Assembly (NCBI RefSeq): GCF_014281965.1
Contig: NZ_JACFTB010000004.1
Span: 1 to 64,000, forward strand
Direction of reading: 5' to 3'
Origin: Rhodococcus sp. BP22
GTDB lineage: Bacteria; Actinomycetota; Actinomycetes; Mycobacteriales; Mycobacteriaceae
DNA length: 64,000 bases
Within the stretch, counting starts at the first letter, position 1; each line of letters begins with the position of its first letter. This document shows positions 9,067 to 19,200 of this stretch, piece after piece. A program made the position numbers and the translations under genes. The notes below the pieces were generated by a model. It made no database searches, was not told the DNA's origin, and was given only the letters and a program-made list of their open reading frames with translations.

Positions 9067-9627
9067 ATGGGAAAACTCAGCTATGGCTTCAACGTGTCGG
9101 TGGACGGATACATCGCTGACGCGCAAGGCAGCATCGACTGGTCCGAACCGAGCGAAGAACTGCATCAGTATTGGAACGACCTCGAGCGGGAGACTGCCTT
9201 GTCGTTCTATGGGCGGCGGCTCTATGAACTGATGTCCGCGTTCTGGCCGACCGCCGACAAGTCCCCGGACGCTAGCCCGACGATCGTCGACTTCGCGCAC
9301 ATCTGGTGCAACATGCCCAAGGTCGTGTTTTCTCGCACTCTGGAGTCCGTCGACTGGAACTCCCGCCTCGAACGCGGCGACCCGGTCGAGGTCGTGAAGA
9401 AGCTGAAAGCCGAAACCGACGGCAGGCTCGAGGTGGCCGGGGCGACGTTGGCCGCACCTATTGTGCAGGCGGGACTGGTGGACGAGTACCGGATCGTGAT
9501 CTCGCCCATCGCAGTAGGCGGCGGCATACCGTTCTTTCCGACCCTGCCGTCATGGATCTCGCTGCGACTGGTGGAGAACCGCACTTTCCCCGGAGGCGCG
9601 GTCTTGCTGCGCTACGAGGCTAAGTAG
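9067..9627 (+). CDS. DHFR-fold reductase (RibD C-terminal family)
   Basis: A 186-residue protein of the dihydrofolate-reductase-like family related to the RibD C-terminal reductase domain. Visible features are the start MGKLSYGFNVSVDGYIA, the middle motif KVVFSRTLESV and the C-terminal core GGATL-type element (here VAGATLAAPIVQAGLVDEY) with ISPIAVGGGIPFF. NADPH is the expected cofactor; the substrate is unknown and these proteins are often stress-related. Length is normal for the family. It is a single gene divergent from the VOC gene. Confidence 0.8.
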   Translation: MGKLSYGFNVSVDGYIADAQGSIDWSEPSEELHQYWNDLERETALSFYGRRLYELMSAFWPTADKSPDASPTIVDFAHIWCNMPKVVFSRTLESVDWNSRLERGDPVEVVKKLKAETDGRLEVAGATLAAPIVQAGLVDEYRIVISPIAVGGGIPFFPTLPSWISLRLVENRTFPGGAVLLRYEAK

Positions 9628-9762
9628 CCGAAGACTCCGCCGTCATCGGGGTGAACCGTGCGACTACCGATCTGGCCTGCGACCCGGAACTCGTTCATCC
9701 GGAGTGGTTGAATCGACTCCAATGCGGGTGGATCCGTCCGCCCTGAATCGAGAGGTCGCATC

Positions 9763-10791
9763 ATGCATGTTGGCGTAGACAGCTTCGTCTCCTCCGTGAC
9801 AGACCCGACGGACGGCCGTGTGATCGGGCCGGCCGAGCGGATGGGGCACCTGCTGGAGGAAATCGCCCTTGCTGACCAGGTCGGGCTGTACTCGTTCGGG
9901 ATCGGTGAGCACCACCGCAGCGAGTATTACGATTCGGCACCGTCGATCATTCTGGCCGCTGCGGCCGCTCGGACGGAACGGATCCGCCTCGGCAGCGCGG
10001 TCAAGGTGCTCAGCGCAGATGATCCGGTGCGGGTGTTTCAAGAGTTCGCCACCCTGGATCTGATCTCGAAGGGCCGGATCGACCTGGTGGTAGGCCGCGG
10101 GTCCTTCACCGAGTCGTTTCCGCTGTTCGGCCTCGATTTCGCCGACTACGACTCTCTTTTCACCGAGAAGCTGGAACTGTTGCTGCAGATCCGCGACAAC
10201 GTCGAGGTCACGTGGTCCGGTCGGCATCGCCCACCACTTGTCCAGCAGAGCATCTACCCACGGCCGGTGCAGGATCCTTTGCCGATCTGGGTCGGCGTCG
10301 GTGGAACCCCTGAGTCCTTCGCCCGCGCGGGCATGCTGGGACTGCCACTGATGGTTGCGATCATCGGAGGTGAGCCGCGCCAATTCGCCCCGCTCGTAGA
10401 CCTGTACCGGCGCGCAGGAGCTCAGGCCGGTCACGCCCCGGAGAAGCTGCAAGTAGGGCTGCACGTATTCGGCTTCGTCGCCGAGTCCACGAAGGTGGCA
10501 GCGGACACTATCTACCCCGGCTGGAACGAAATGTTCTCCAAAATCTCCCGGGAGCGCGGTTTCTCCCGGCCGACCCGCCAGCAGTTCGACGCCACATCCG
10601 GGCCCGACGGTGCCTTCTTCATGGGAGACCCGCAGACGGTGGCCGAGAAGATCCTGCGGGTCGGTGAGCAGCTGGGCGGTGTCGACCGGTTGTCGCTGCA
10701 GATGACGAATCCGAGGCTCGCCCACGGCGACCTACTCCGCGGGATCGAATTGCTCGGCACCGAGGTTGCCCCTCTGGTGGCGAAAGCCTGA
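9763..10791 (+). CDS. LLM-class flavin-dependent monooxygenase
   Basis: A 342-residue bacterial luciferase-like oxidoreductase with an N-terminal strand MHVGVDSFV, the IGEHHRSEY motif, RIRLGSAVKVLSADDPVRV and the substrate-side GRGSF loop. These enzymes use FMNH2 or F420H2 from a separate reductase; which one applies cannot be told. GAGAGG lies 7 bases before the ATG. It stands 135 bases behind the DHFR-fold gene and is convergent with the phosphoribosyltransferase. Confidence 0.85.
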   Translation: MHVGVDSFVSSVTDPTDGRVIGPAERMGHLLEEIALADQVGLYSFGIGEHHRSEYYDSAPSIILAAAAARTERIRLGSAVKVLSADDPVRVFQEFATLDLISKGRIDLVVGRGSFTESFPLFGLDFADYDSLFTEKLELLLQIRDNVEVTWSGRHRPPLVQQSIYPRPVQDPLPIWVGVGGTPESFARAGMLGLPLMVAIIGGEPRQFAPLVDLYRRAGAQAGHAPEKLQVGLHVFGFVAESTKVAADTIYPGWNEMFSKISRERGFSRPTRQQFDATSGPDGAFFMGDPQTVAEKILRVGEQLGGVDRLSLQMTNPRLAHGDLLRGIELLGTEVAPLVAKA

Positions 10792-10820
10792 CGTCTGCGC
10801 GGGTAGCTACCGGCGGCACA

Positions 10821-11486
10821 TCACTGATCACGCTGATGTTGTGCGGCCGCGTCGGCGAGTGTCGATCGGACTTCTTCGTCGGTGGTCTGCTCGAATCGTG
10901 CATACGACGCTCCCACCCCGAGGAACCGGGCAGGAGTGCAGACGCACACGAACTCGTCGACCAGGTTTTGGAGTAGAACGCGGCTCGAAGCCGGAGCCAC
11001 GGGGACGGCCGCAACGACGCGGGTAGGGCCGTAGCGATACACCACCTCGAGCGCCACTCGCAGGGTTGCTCCGGTAGCGACACCATCGTCGACGACGATC
11101 ACCGACCTCCCGTCGATCCGAGCAGGCGGTGCGTTTCCGCGGTAGAGCTGTTCGCGACGCTTCAGTTCGCGTTGTTCGTCGGCAATCACCTGTTGCAGCT
11201 CAACCGAATTCACCTTCTCGGCACGGATCACGTCGCCGTTGATCACCATGGCTCCACCGCTGGCGATAGCTCCCATCGCCAGCTCGGGGTGCCTGGGTAC
11301 GCCGAGCTTGCGGACGACGAGAACGTCCAACTGCGCGTGCAATGCCGTAGCGACTTCGGCGCCGACTGGAACTCCGCCACGCGGCAAAGCGAGCACCAGC
11401 ACGTCGTCAGAGAACTTATCGGGGTCGAAGAGGACCGACAACGCCTGCCCGGCGTCGGCTCGATCGCGGAACGTTCTCGTCCCCAT
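10821..11486 (-). CDS. Phosphoribosyltransferase-domain protein
   Basis: A 221-residue type I phosphoribosyltransferase. The PRPP-binding loop reads VIVVDDGVATGAT (about residues 128-140), preceded by the PPi loop region VVRKLGVP and LALPRGGVPVG. The long insertion after the PPi loop, with QRELKRREQLYRG, marks the subgroup often fused or linked to dienelactone-hydrolase-like proteins; here it is alone. Its base substrate is not established in that subgroup. No clear ribosome site precedes the ATG, so a leaderless message is possible. Convergent with the LLM gene. Confidence 0.8.
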   Translation of the reverse strand: MGTRTFRDRADAGQALSVLFDPDKFSDDVLVLALPRGGVPVGAEVATALHAQLDVLVVRKLGVPRHPELAMGAIASGGAMVINGDVIRAEKVNSVELQQVIADEQRELKRREQLYRGNAPPARIDGRSVIVVDDGVATGATLRVALEVVYRYGPTRVVAAVPVAPASSRVLLQNLVDEFVCVCTPARFLGVGASYARFEQTTDEEVRSTLADAAAQHQRDQ

Positions 11487-11551
11487 GTGGGACGGTTACC
11501 CGTGGTATCGAGGCACAAACGCGTCGAACCTCTGGTTGTTCTTTCCGGCGC

Positions 11552-13177
11552 TCAAGCCGTCGACTTCCTCAGCTCGAATTTCAGTATCTTGCCTGTCGGC
11601 GTGCGGGGGAGGTCCAGTGGGAAGACGATCTCGTCGGGGACCTTGAATTTTGCGAGACGGCTGCGGGTGTACTCGATCAATTCTTCGACGCTTACGTCGG
11701 CGTCCTTCTTCTTGATCACGAATGCTTTGGGGCGTTCTCCCCACTTCGGGTGCGGGACGCCGATGACGGCTGCTTCCAGAACCGCTGGGTGGGACATGAG
11801 GGCTTGTTCGATCTCCACGGTCGAAATGTTCTCGCCGCCCGAAATGACGATGTCCTTGGCGCGATCTTTGACCTGGATGTAGCCGTCCGGGTGCATTACC
11901 CCGAGGTCGCCGCTGTGGAACCAGCCACCGGCGAAGGCTTCCGCTGTGGCCTTCGGATCCCGGTAATAGCCGAGCATTACGTTGTTGCCGCGAAGGACGA
12001 TTTCACCCATCGTCTGTCCGTCGGCTGCGACGTCGTTCATTTCTGGGTCGACGACGCGTGCGTCCTCGGCTTGAATCATCCCGACGCCCTGTCTGGACAT
12101 CAGCTCGGCGCGCTCGTCGGATTTCAGCTCGCGCCAGTCGTCCTGAACTTCGCAGATCGTGTACGGCCCGTATACCTCGGTCAGCCCGTACACGTGGACG
12201 ACGGTGATTCCGAGTCCTTCCAGCTTGGCGATGATGCTCGGTGCTGGTGGCGCTCCGGCGGTGGTGATGTGCAGGGCGTCCACGTGATGTGCCTGGGGTG
12301 CTTCGGCGATGGTCGAACAGACAACCGGCGCGCCGCACAGGTGTGTGACGCCGATATTGTCGATTGCATCCCATACTGCATCGGCGCGAACCGCGCGTAG
12401 ACAAACGTGGGTCGCGGCGGCCTGAGTGACGGCCCAGGGTGTGCACCAGCCGTTGCAATGAAACATCGGGAGGGTCCACAGATACTTGGTCGAGCCGGTG
12501 AAACCGTTGTGGAACGTTTCGCCGAGCGAATTGAGGTAGGCGCCACGATGGGTGTACATCACACCCTTGGGCTTGCCTGTGGTTCCGGAGGTGTAATTGA
12601 TTGCTATGACTTGCTGTTCGTCCTCTACGCCCCACACCAACGGCGGTGCATCGACCAGGTTGCCCGCCTCGGCGAGAAGGTCTGAATACTGCCCGGTGAC
12701 AACGCCTTCCGGAACGGTGGGGGGAGCGATAGTGGAGTCGGGGATTTCGATTATTTCCTGCAGCGACGGCACTGCCGCGCGGGCACCGGAGGCGGATCCG
12801 ACCAGCTCCGAATCGACGAACAAGATCTTGGTGCCGGAGTGGTCGAGGATGTAGTCGAGTTCACTGCCCGTCAGGCGCGAGTTGAGAGCGACGAGGACGC
12901 CCCCTGCCAGGGGAACGGCGAAGTGCGCAAACAGCATTTCCGGGGTGTTGGGACTGAGGTATGCGATGCGGTCGCCGGGTTCGATACGGCTCGACAGGAC
13001 GCGGGCGAGACGGTCGACCTCGTCACCGAATTGCTTGTAGGTATAGCGGCGGTCGCCGTGAATCACAGCCACCCGATTCGGGAATACGCTCGCCGAACGC
13101 GCCAGAAAACGCAACGGGCTCAACGGTGTGTTGTTGGCGGACGACAGTTCGGCGGACGACAGTGTCGAATCGAGCAT
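11552..13177 (-). CDS. Acyl-CoA synthetase (AMP-forming, FadD type)
   Basis: A 541-residue acyl-adenylate enzyme. The AMP-binding P-loop YTSGTTGKPKGVMYTHRG lies near residue 195, the VYGLTEVYGP motif near 330, GWFHSGDLGVMHPDGYIQVK near 420, and the C-terminal catalytic lysine in PRTPTGKILK near 527. It activates a fatty or aromatic acid to its CoA thioester; similarity of the YTHRGAYLNSLGE region suggests a medium/long-chain subgroup. GAAAGG precedes the ATG at 13177. It is divergent from a GAF-LuxR regulator, its likely controller (inference). Confidence 0.85.
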   Translation of the reverse strand: MLDSTLSSAELSSANNTPLSPLRFLARSASVFPNRVAVIHGDRRYTYKQFGDEVDRLARVLSSRIEPGDRIAYLSPNTPEMLFAHFAVPLAGGVLVALNSRLTGSELDYILDHSGTKILFVDSELVGSASGARAAVPSLQEIIEIPDSTIAPPTVPEGVVTGQYSDLLAEAGNLVDAPPLVWGVEDEQQVIAINYTSGTTGKPKGVMYTHRGAYLNSLGETFHNGFTGSTKYLWTLPMFHCNGWCTPWAVTQAAATHVCLRAVRADAVWDAIDNIGVTHLCGAPVVCSTIAEAPQAHHVDALHITTAGAPPAPSIIAKLEGLGITVVHVYGLTEVYGPYTICEVQDDWRELKSDERAELMSRQGVGMIQAEDARVVDPEMNDVAADGQTMGEIVLRGNNVMLGYYRDPKATAEAFAGGWFHSGDLGVMHPDGYIQVKDRAKDIVISGGENISTVEIEQALMSHPAVLEAAVIGVPHPKWGERPKAFVIKKKDADVSVEELIEYTRSRLAKFKVPDEIVFPLDLPRTPTGKILKFELRKSTA

Positions 13178-13290
13178 CGGGTGAGACCTTTCGAAAAGCG
13201 ATAGTCTTGTGACGCGCACTACACGTTACTGTTGACGCTATCCACAGCAGGGAGAACGCCGCTACCCCCAAGAGTGGGTATCGGGCGGGT

Positions 13291-14157
13291 ATGAGAGGGA
13301 TCGTGAGTCGACATCTGAGGCCGAGCGACCGGGATGCGTTGCAAGCGGAATTGCGGACGCTGAAGGCGACGACCCAGTTTCCGGTGCTGTTCGGCGGTAC
13401 CGTCGAACACGGGAATCTGACCTTGTCCGGGTTTGTGGGTACGCGTAGCACCATCCTCCGCAACCTCGTGATCGACGTGCGGTGCGGCGTCGGCGGCCGC
13501 GCGATGGCCGAGCAACGGCCGATCGGCGTGCAGGGCTATGCCAATTCACTCTCGATCACTCACGAATACGACTATCAGGTCGGAGCGGAGGGGATCGAGA
13601 CCCTACTGGCGGTGCCGGTGGTCGTGCGCGGACGAACACGAGGCGCGTTATACGGCGGGTTGCGGGTGAATCAACCCCTCAGTGACCGTCTGACAGACGT
13701 CGTCGTCGAGCGTGCGCACGAGCTCGCACGGGAAATCGATATTCGTGACGAGGTCGACCGCAGACTTGCCATGTTGGCGTCCTCGGGAAGGGTAGAGGCC
13801 CCGATACCGCGTGACGACCGCCGGACGGATGCCATCATCGAGAGCTATCTCGCGTTGCGATCGATCGCCGATCGCATCGAAGACACCGACCTCGAGGCAG
13901 AGGTGACGGCCGTCGAGCACATCCTGCGTCGCATCTTGCCGACTAATCGACGGACCTCGACGGTGACGTTGTCGAAACGCGAAATCGAGGTTCTCGAGTA
14001 TGCGTCGCTCGGTTGCCGCAACGCCGAAATTGCGGCGCGATTGTCGTTGAGCGTCGACACCGTCAAAACGTACATGCGAAACCTCATGGGTAAGTTGGAT
14101 GTAGCCACCAGAGCGGAAGCTGTGGTCGAGGCGCGTCGGCACGGTCTGCTCGGCTAG
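13291..14157 (+). CDS. GAF-domain LuxR-family transcriptional regulator
   Basis: A 288-residue regulator. Residues about 20-150 form a GAF-like sensor (VGGRAMAEQRPIGVQGY, then VPVVVRGRTRGALYGGLR). The C-terminus is a LuxR-type helix-turn-helix: LSKREIEVLEYASLGCRNAE followed by DTVKTYMRNLMGKL. No receiver domain is present, so it should respond to a small ligand, possibly an acid or CoA ester used by the adjacent ligase. It is transcribed away from the acyl-CoA synthetase across a 113-base gap. The ATG at 13291 is plausible; no strong ribosome site is visible. Confidence 0.8.
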   Translation: MRGIVSRHLRPSDRDALQAELRTLKATTQFPVLFGGTVEHGNLTLSGFVGTRSTILRNLVIDVRCGVGGRAMAEQRPIGVQGYANSLSITHEYDYQVGAEGIETLLAVPVVVRGRTRGALYGGLRVNQPLSDRLTDVVVERAHELAREIDIRDEVDRRLAMLASSGRVEAPIPRDDRRTDAIIESYLALRSIADRIEDTDLEAEVTAVEHILRRILPTNRRTSTVTLSKREIEVLEYASLGCRNAEIAARLSLSVDTVKTYMRNLMGKLDVATRAEAVVEARRHGLLG

Positions 14158-14175
14158 ATCGCGATCGCGAGACGT

Positions 14176-14901
14176 CTACGAAACAGACGTTGTCAGATCC
14201 GTTCGTACGCGATCAACTTGTGTATTCCACAACGCCCAAGCAAGAACCAAGCAACCCCCGAACATGAGGGTCCCGTGTGCAATACGAAGTGCGGGACTTG
14301 CGAAGAACTGCGGAAGAAACGATGCGAGCCCCACTAAAAGTGGCAATCCCGACCACGACGGCAGTACACCGGAACGTCTCACGGCGATTGCGGTACAAAT
14401 ACCGCCCACGAGAATGAGCAGCAGTCCAACGACGAACATCGAAATTTGCATGGCACCGTTCCTGATCGGATCAGTCAGATCCATGATCTTTGGATCGGAG
14501 TCGGACAAGGCCTGAGTCCCGACGGCGTTCAGGGCGAAGGCCTCAGCGCCGTAATAGGCCAGCGTCAACCCGACGCCGATCCATGTGAGCACGACGGCTG
14601 TGCGGGCCATAGACTTCGCTGCCGTGGCGCCCACAACGTATTCGAGATTACGTAGGGCGAGCGCAATCGCGATGAACCCCAACATTGCACACACGTGGGC
14701 GATGACCCAACCGGTTTCGCCGAACGCCTCGGCCCCCTCCAATCCCACCTCGCTGGAGTAGGGTCTGAAAACTGGGTAAACGAGGAACATCACGCCGGTG
14801 AATATCCATAATGCGCTCCCGGCCTTTGCTGAAGTCACTGCCGCTTCTCCTCTTCGATCGTTCGTTGCCGAAGTGTGCGTCGCTGTACTCGGGGAAGACA
14901 C
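14176..14901 (-). CDS. Six-helix integral membrane protein of unknown function
   Basis: A 241-residue protein with about six hydrophobic helices (near residues 28-45, 65-82, 98-118, 152-172, 182-200 and 207-225). A polar loop of some 35 residues separates helices 3 and 4. A GTG at 14901 gives a soluble 25-residue N-terminus rich in Ser/Thr. No catalytic motif is seen and I do not recognise the family with certainty. It is convergent with the GAF-LuxR gene, 18 bases apart. Confidence 0.6.
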   Translation of the reverse strand: MSSPSTATHTSATNDRRGEAAVTSAKAGSALWIFTGVMFLVYPVFRPYSSEVGLEGAEAFGETGWVIAHVCAMLGFIAIALALRNLEYVVGATAAKSMARTAVVLTWIGVGLTLAYYGAEAFALNAVGTQALSDSDPKIMDLTDPIRNGAMQISMFVVGLLLILVGGICTAIAVRRSGVLPSWSGLPLLVGLASFLPQFFASPALRIAHGTLMFGGCLVLAWALWNTQVDRVRTDLTTSVS

Positions 14902-15300
14902 TTGTGCACGTAAAAACCAGCGCCGACCAGAAGAACGAGGTCGCCGTCCCTAGCGATCGGCCGGAGTGTAACGCACTCGAACCAACGAACTGGTCACCTG
15001 AAGTGAGATGGTCAGTCGCACGTGTGAAGGCGCGGTTGATTCGGTCGAGATCGATCGAAATGTGCGCTTGTAGTTGCGAAATAGACTTCGTATTCGAATT
15101 TTGCTCAACGCCTGCGTTCGGCAATGCGGATTCCGCGGTCTCGACGCAAAAGGTGCACACCTGACGGGAAGCTGAGCCTCATGTTCCACTGTTCCACCGT
15201 TGAAGAGGACTTTGTGCTCTCGTGTGAGTAACTCAGCCGTGCAATCGTGGTGATCATCGGCGGTGAGTCGCCGCACCCTTATCTCTGTCGGGAGGCTGAC
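14902..15300. other. Intergenic region before the universal stress gene
   Basis: About 400 bases with no supported gene on either strand. It must hold the promoters of the membrane-protein gene (minus) and the stress-protein gene (plus). I looked for a DosR-type GGGACT palindrome before the stress gene and saw none. Confidence 0.5.
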
Positions 15301-16185
15301 ATGGTCTTGGCGAATCATCAAGAAATCGTTGTCGGAGTGGATGGTTCACCCACCAGTACGGCTGCGGCTTTATGGGCTGCAGCCATGGCGGACCGTTTGG
15401 GTTCTCCGCTGCACATCGCGTGCGCGGTTCAGGAACCGACGTTCTACATGGCCGAGTCCGTCATGGTGATACCCGAGGAAGTGTGGGAGCAGCAGCGTCG
15501 AACCGCCGAGGAGATTGTCGACGAGGCAGCGAAGGCCATCCTGGAGCGACATCCGTACCTCAGCGTGTCCACACATGTCGACGCTGTGCCGCCCGCTGAA
15601 ATGCTGGTCGATCTGTCGGCTTCGGCGCGGCTGATGGTGGTCGGTAGCTCCGGGACGGGCCTTGTGCTGTCGACTTTGCTCGGTAGCACCGCCAAGGTGG
15701 TGGCCGACACCGCAGCGTGCCCTGTCGTCGTATGGCGCGAAGGCACGCAGGACCCGAATTCCCCGGTCGTGGTCGGAGTCGACGGCAGTGCCACGAGTGC
15801 CGCTGCGATAGCGATGGCCTTCGAGATAGCGTCGCAGCTGGAGGTGCCACTCATTGCTGCGCATGTGTGGAGCGCCGCATCACAGGCGGGAGGCGTCACA
15901 TTGCCCCTCCTCATCGACTGGGCGGCCATCGAGAAAGAGGAGTCGGTACTCCTCGCGGAAAGCCTGTCGGGGTGGGCCGAGAAGTACCCAGAGGTAGTGG
16001 TCGAACGAGTCCTCCGGCAGAGCAACCCCGCGCACACTCTCGTCGATCTGTCCGAAAACGCCCAACTCGTCGTGGTGGGAAGCAGAGGGCGAGGTCCAGT
16101 GAGAAGCGCCCTACTGGGATCTACCAGCAGTAACCTCACACACCACGCGCGCTGCCCGGTCATGATCTGTCGCGTGCGCTCGTGA
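15301..16185 (+). CDS. Tandem universal stress protein (UspA x2)
   Basis: A 294-residue protein made of two Usp domains. Domain 1 (residues 8-145) starts IVVGVDGSPTSTAAALWAA and ends in the ATP-binding GSSGTGLVLSTLLGST. Domain 2 (about 155-292) starts VVVGVDGSATSAAA and ends GSRGRGPVRSALLGSTSS. Both keep the G-x2-G-x9-G-(S/T) nucleotide motif, so ATP binding is expected. GGGAGG lies 6 bases before the ATG at 15301. In mycobacteria such proteins help persistence and hypoxic survival. It is followed on the same strand by the HAD-GH65 fusion. Confidence 0.9.
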   Translation: MVLANHQEIVVGVDGSPTSTAAALWAAAMADRLGSPLHIACAVQEPTFYMAESVMVIPEEVWEQQRRTAEEIVDEAAKAILERHPYLSVSTHVDAVPPAEMLVDLSASARLMVVGSSGTGLVLSTLLGSTAKVVADTAACPVVVWREGTQDPNSPVVVGVDGSATSAAAIAMAFEIASQLEVPLIAAHVWSAASQAGGVTLPLLIDWAAIEKEESVLLAESLSGWAEKYPEVVVERVLRQSNPAHTLVDLSENAQLVVVGSRGRGPVRSALLGSTSSNLTHHARCPVMICRVRS

Positions 16186-16281
16186 GACCTCGTGGTGGAT
16201 CTCCGTCGGTAAATCGCGCGGAAAGAGCAGGCACCCCATAGGGTTCCGCGTGGCGGTCGTCGATTCGGGCATCGAGTCGCC

Positions 16282-19200
16282 GTGAGAATCCAGGGACGCC
16301 GGATCGATGCTGTCCTGTTCGATCTAGACGGCGTCGTCACCGACACGGCTGTGATTCACGAGCAGGCCTGGAAAACCGCGTTCGATGCGTTACTCGAAGC
16401 TGCCGGACAAGGGGATCGGCCGTTCACGCACGAGGACTACTCGATCTACATCGATGGACGGGAGCGGCTCGATGCGGTGCGCGGATTCGCGCATGCACGT
16501 GGACTGACTCTTCCCGAGACTTCGCACGGCGACACGGCATTGGGGAGCGTGCGGCAATGGGCTGATCGCAAGAATGAGGACTATCTCCGCACGCTGACTT
16601 CTGAAGGTGTTCGCACGATTCCGGGAACGTTGGATGTGCTTCGCCAACTGCGGCTCGCGGGGATTCCGACAGCAGTGGTCTCAGCCAGCAGAAACGCAGG
16701 CGAGGTGATGGCCCTTGCCGGCGTCGGGGGACTGTTCGATGCGCGCGTCGACGGCACCGATGCACTGCGTCGAGACCTGGCAGGTAAGCCGGCCCCGGAT
16801 ATGTTCCTCGAGGCCGCCCGCAGGCTCGGAATTGCACCCAAATTTTCTGCCGTCGTGGAGGATGCGGTGGCTGGTATCCAAGGTGCGCGGGCCGGAAAGT
16901 TCGGATTGGTCATCGGGCTTCAACGAGCATCTGCGGCAGTCGAGTTGGATGCCGACGTGGTCGTCGGCGATCTCACTGAACTCGATATCGACATCGGTCC
17001 GGACAGCCCCGCTGAATACAACGGTGCTTGTGAGTTGTGCTCGACCGACGCGGAATCGACGTGGGTGTTGCATTACCGCGGCGCGATAGCCGCGGATGAG
17101 GGAATTCGCGAGAGTCTCTGCACCCTTGGAAATGGATATTTCGCAACCCGGGGTGCCCTGCCCGAGGCGAGCGCCGACGGCGTTCACTACCCGGGGACGT
17201 ATCTCGCCGGGTGCTACAACAGGCTCACTTCGACAATCAGCGGTATCGACTACGAGGACGAGTCCATCGCAAACTGGCCGAATTGGTTGGGCACCACGTT
17301 CAATATCGACGGCGGTGAATGGCTCACTACCGACAATCACCTTCTGCGACACCATCACGTCGCCCTGGATATCGGCGAAGCCGTTCTTCGCCGCGAAAGC
17401 CTTCTCGAAGATTCGCAGGGGCGGCGCACCTGGCTTCGGCAGATACGGTTCGTGTCCATGGCATCACCGCACCTGGCGGCGCTCGATACCAGACTCGATC
17501 CGGAGAATTACACCGGAACGATCACTGTGCGCGCGACTCTGGACGGAGAGGTCACCAATGGCAACGTGGCCGAGTTTCGTGCTTTGAACAACTCTCATCT
17601 GACCGAATGTGAAACAGGTTCTGCGGCAAAGAATCAGGTGTGGCTCCGGGCGCATACTCGGCAATCGCGGATCGCACTCACACTCGCTGCCCGAATGGAT
17701 TCGGCCACCCCAGTGCGGAACACCACCAGCACCCCGACGAGTATCTTCCATGAAACCTCGGCCGACGTCACGCAGGACGTCGGCGTGCAAGTATCGACGA
17801 TCGTCGCATTGTATTGCTCTCGCGATCGGGCTATCGCCGATCCGTTGAGTGCTGCCCTCTCTCGCCTCACCGAAGCCAGATCTTTCCTCGTACTCCTCGA
17901 CGAGCACCGACGGCAATGGAAACGGTTGTGGCATCGACACGATCTCGAGGTCGAATGCTCCGACAACGAGATCGTCCGAGCGGTCCGGCTTCAGCTCTTT
18001 CATGTCGTCCAGTGCTTGTCTCCGCACACCGTGGATCTCGACGTCGGAATACCCGCGCGTGGCCTTCATGGGGAGGCTTATCGAGGGCACATTTTCTGGG
18101 ACGAATTGTTCGTGCTTCCGTTACTGAATTTGCGCATTCCAGAGTTGTCGAGATCTCTGTTGATCTATCGCTATCGACGCCTGTCCGCGGCGAAACGGCG
18201 GGCACGAGAAATCGGTTGTAGCGGCGCCTTGTTCCCCTGGCAGAGCGGCAGTGACGGCCGCGAGGAAACACCGCATGTGCTGTTCAATCCACGATCAGGA
18301 CGGTGGATGCCCGATCATTCCAGTCGGCAGTTCCATGTCGGGTTGTCGGTTGCCTACAACGTGTGGCACTACTGGGAAGTGACAGCAGACTTCGGCTTTC
18401 TAGCCTCCTACGGGGCCGAGATGCTGGTCGAGAATGCACGATTTTGGGTCAGTCTCGCGGTGTGGGATGCCGCCGACGATCGGTTCGATATTCGTGGCGT
18501 CATGGGACCCGATGAATTCCACGACGGATACCCCAGTGATCCCGGTGCGGGAATCGACAACTCGACTTACGTGAACGTGATGGCGTCGTGGAGCATCCGG
18601 CGCGCGTTGGACGCTTATACGATCGTCGGACGTGACGACGGTGTGGGCCTGTGGGCTGGGCTCGATGTCAGCTCGTCGGAATTGGGCGCATGGCACAACC
18701 TGGCATGCAAGCTGCGCGTGGAGTTTCTCGACAACGGATTACTCGCACAATTTCATGGGTACGGAGAACTGCGCGAACTCGACCTCGATGACTACCGCCA
18801 GAGGTACGGAAATATCGGCCGACTGGATCTGATTCTCGAAGCCGAAAATGACTCCTGCGCACACTACAAGGTGTCCAAACAGGCCGATGTTCTGATGCTG
18901 CTGTACTTGTTCACCGCGGAGGAACTCACCGAATTGCTTGCGGGGATGGGGTACGACTTCGAGCCGAGCACGATTCCGGCAACCGTCGATTATTACCTCG
19001 CTCGAACGACGCACGGCTCGACTCTGAGCAGAGTCGCGCACTCCTGGGTGCTCGCGCGAGGTAACCGTCGAGACTCCTGGGACATGCTGCGTGAATCGTG
19101 CACGGCCGATCTTGCCGACAGTCAACAGGGGACCACGCGGGAGGGAATTCACCTGGGCGCAATGGCGGGAAGTGTGGACATCCTGCAGCGCTGCTATACC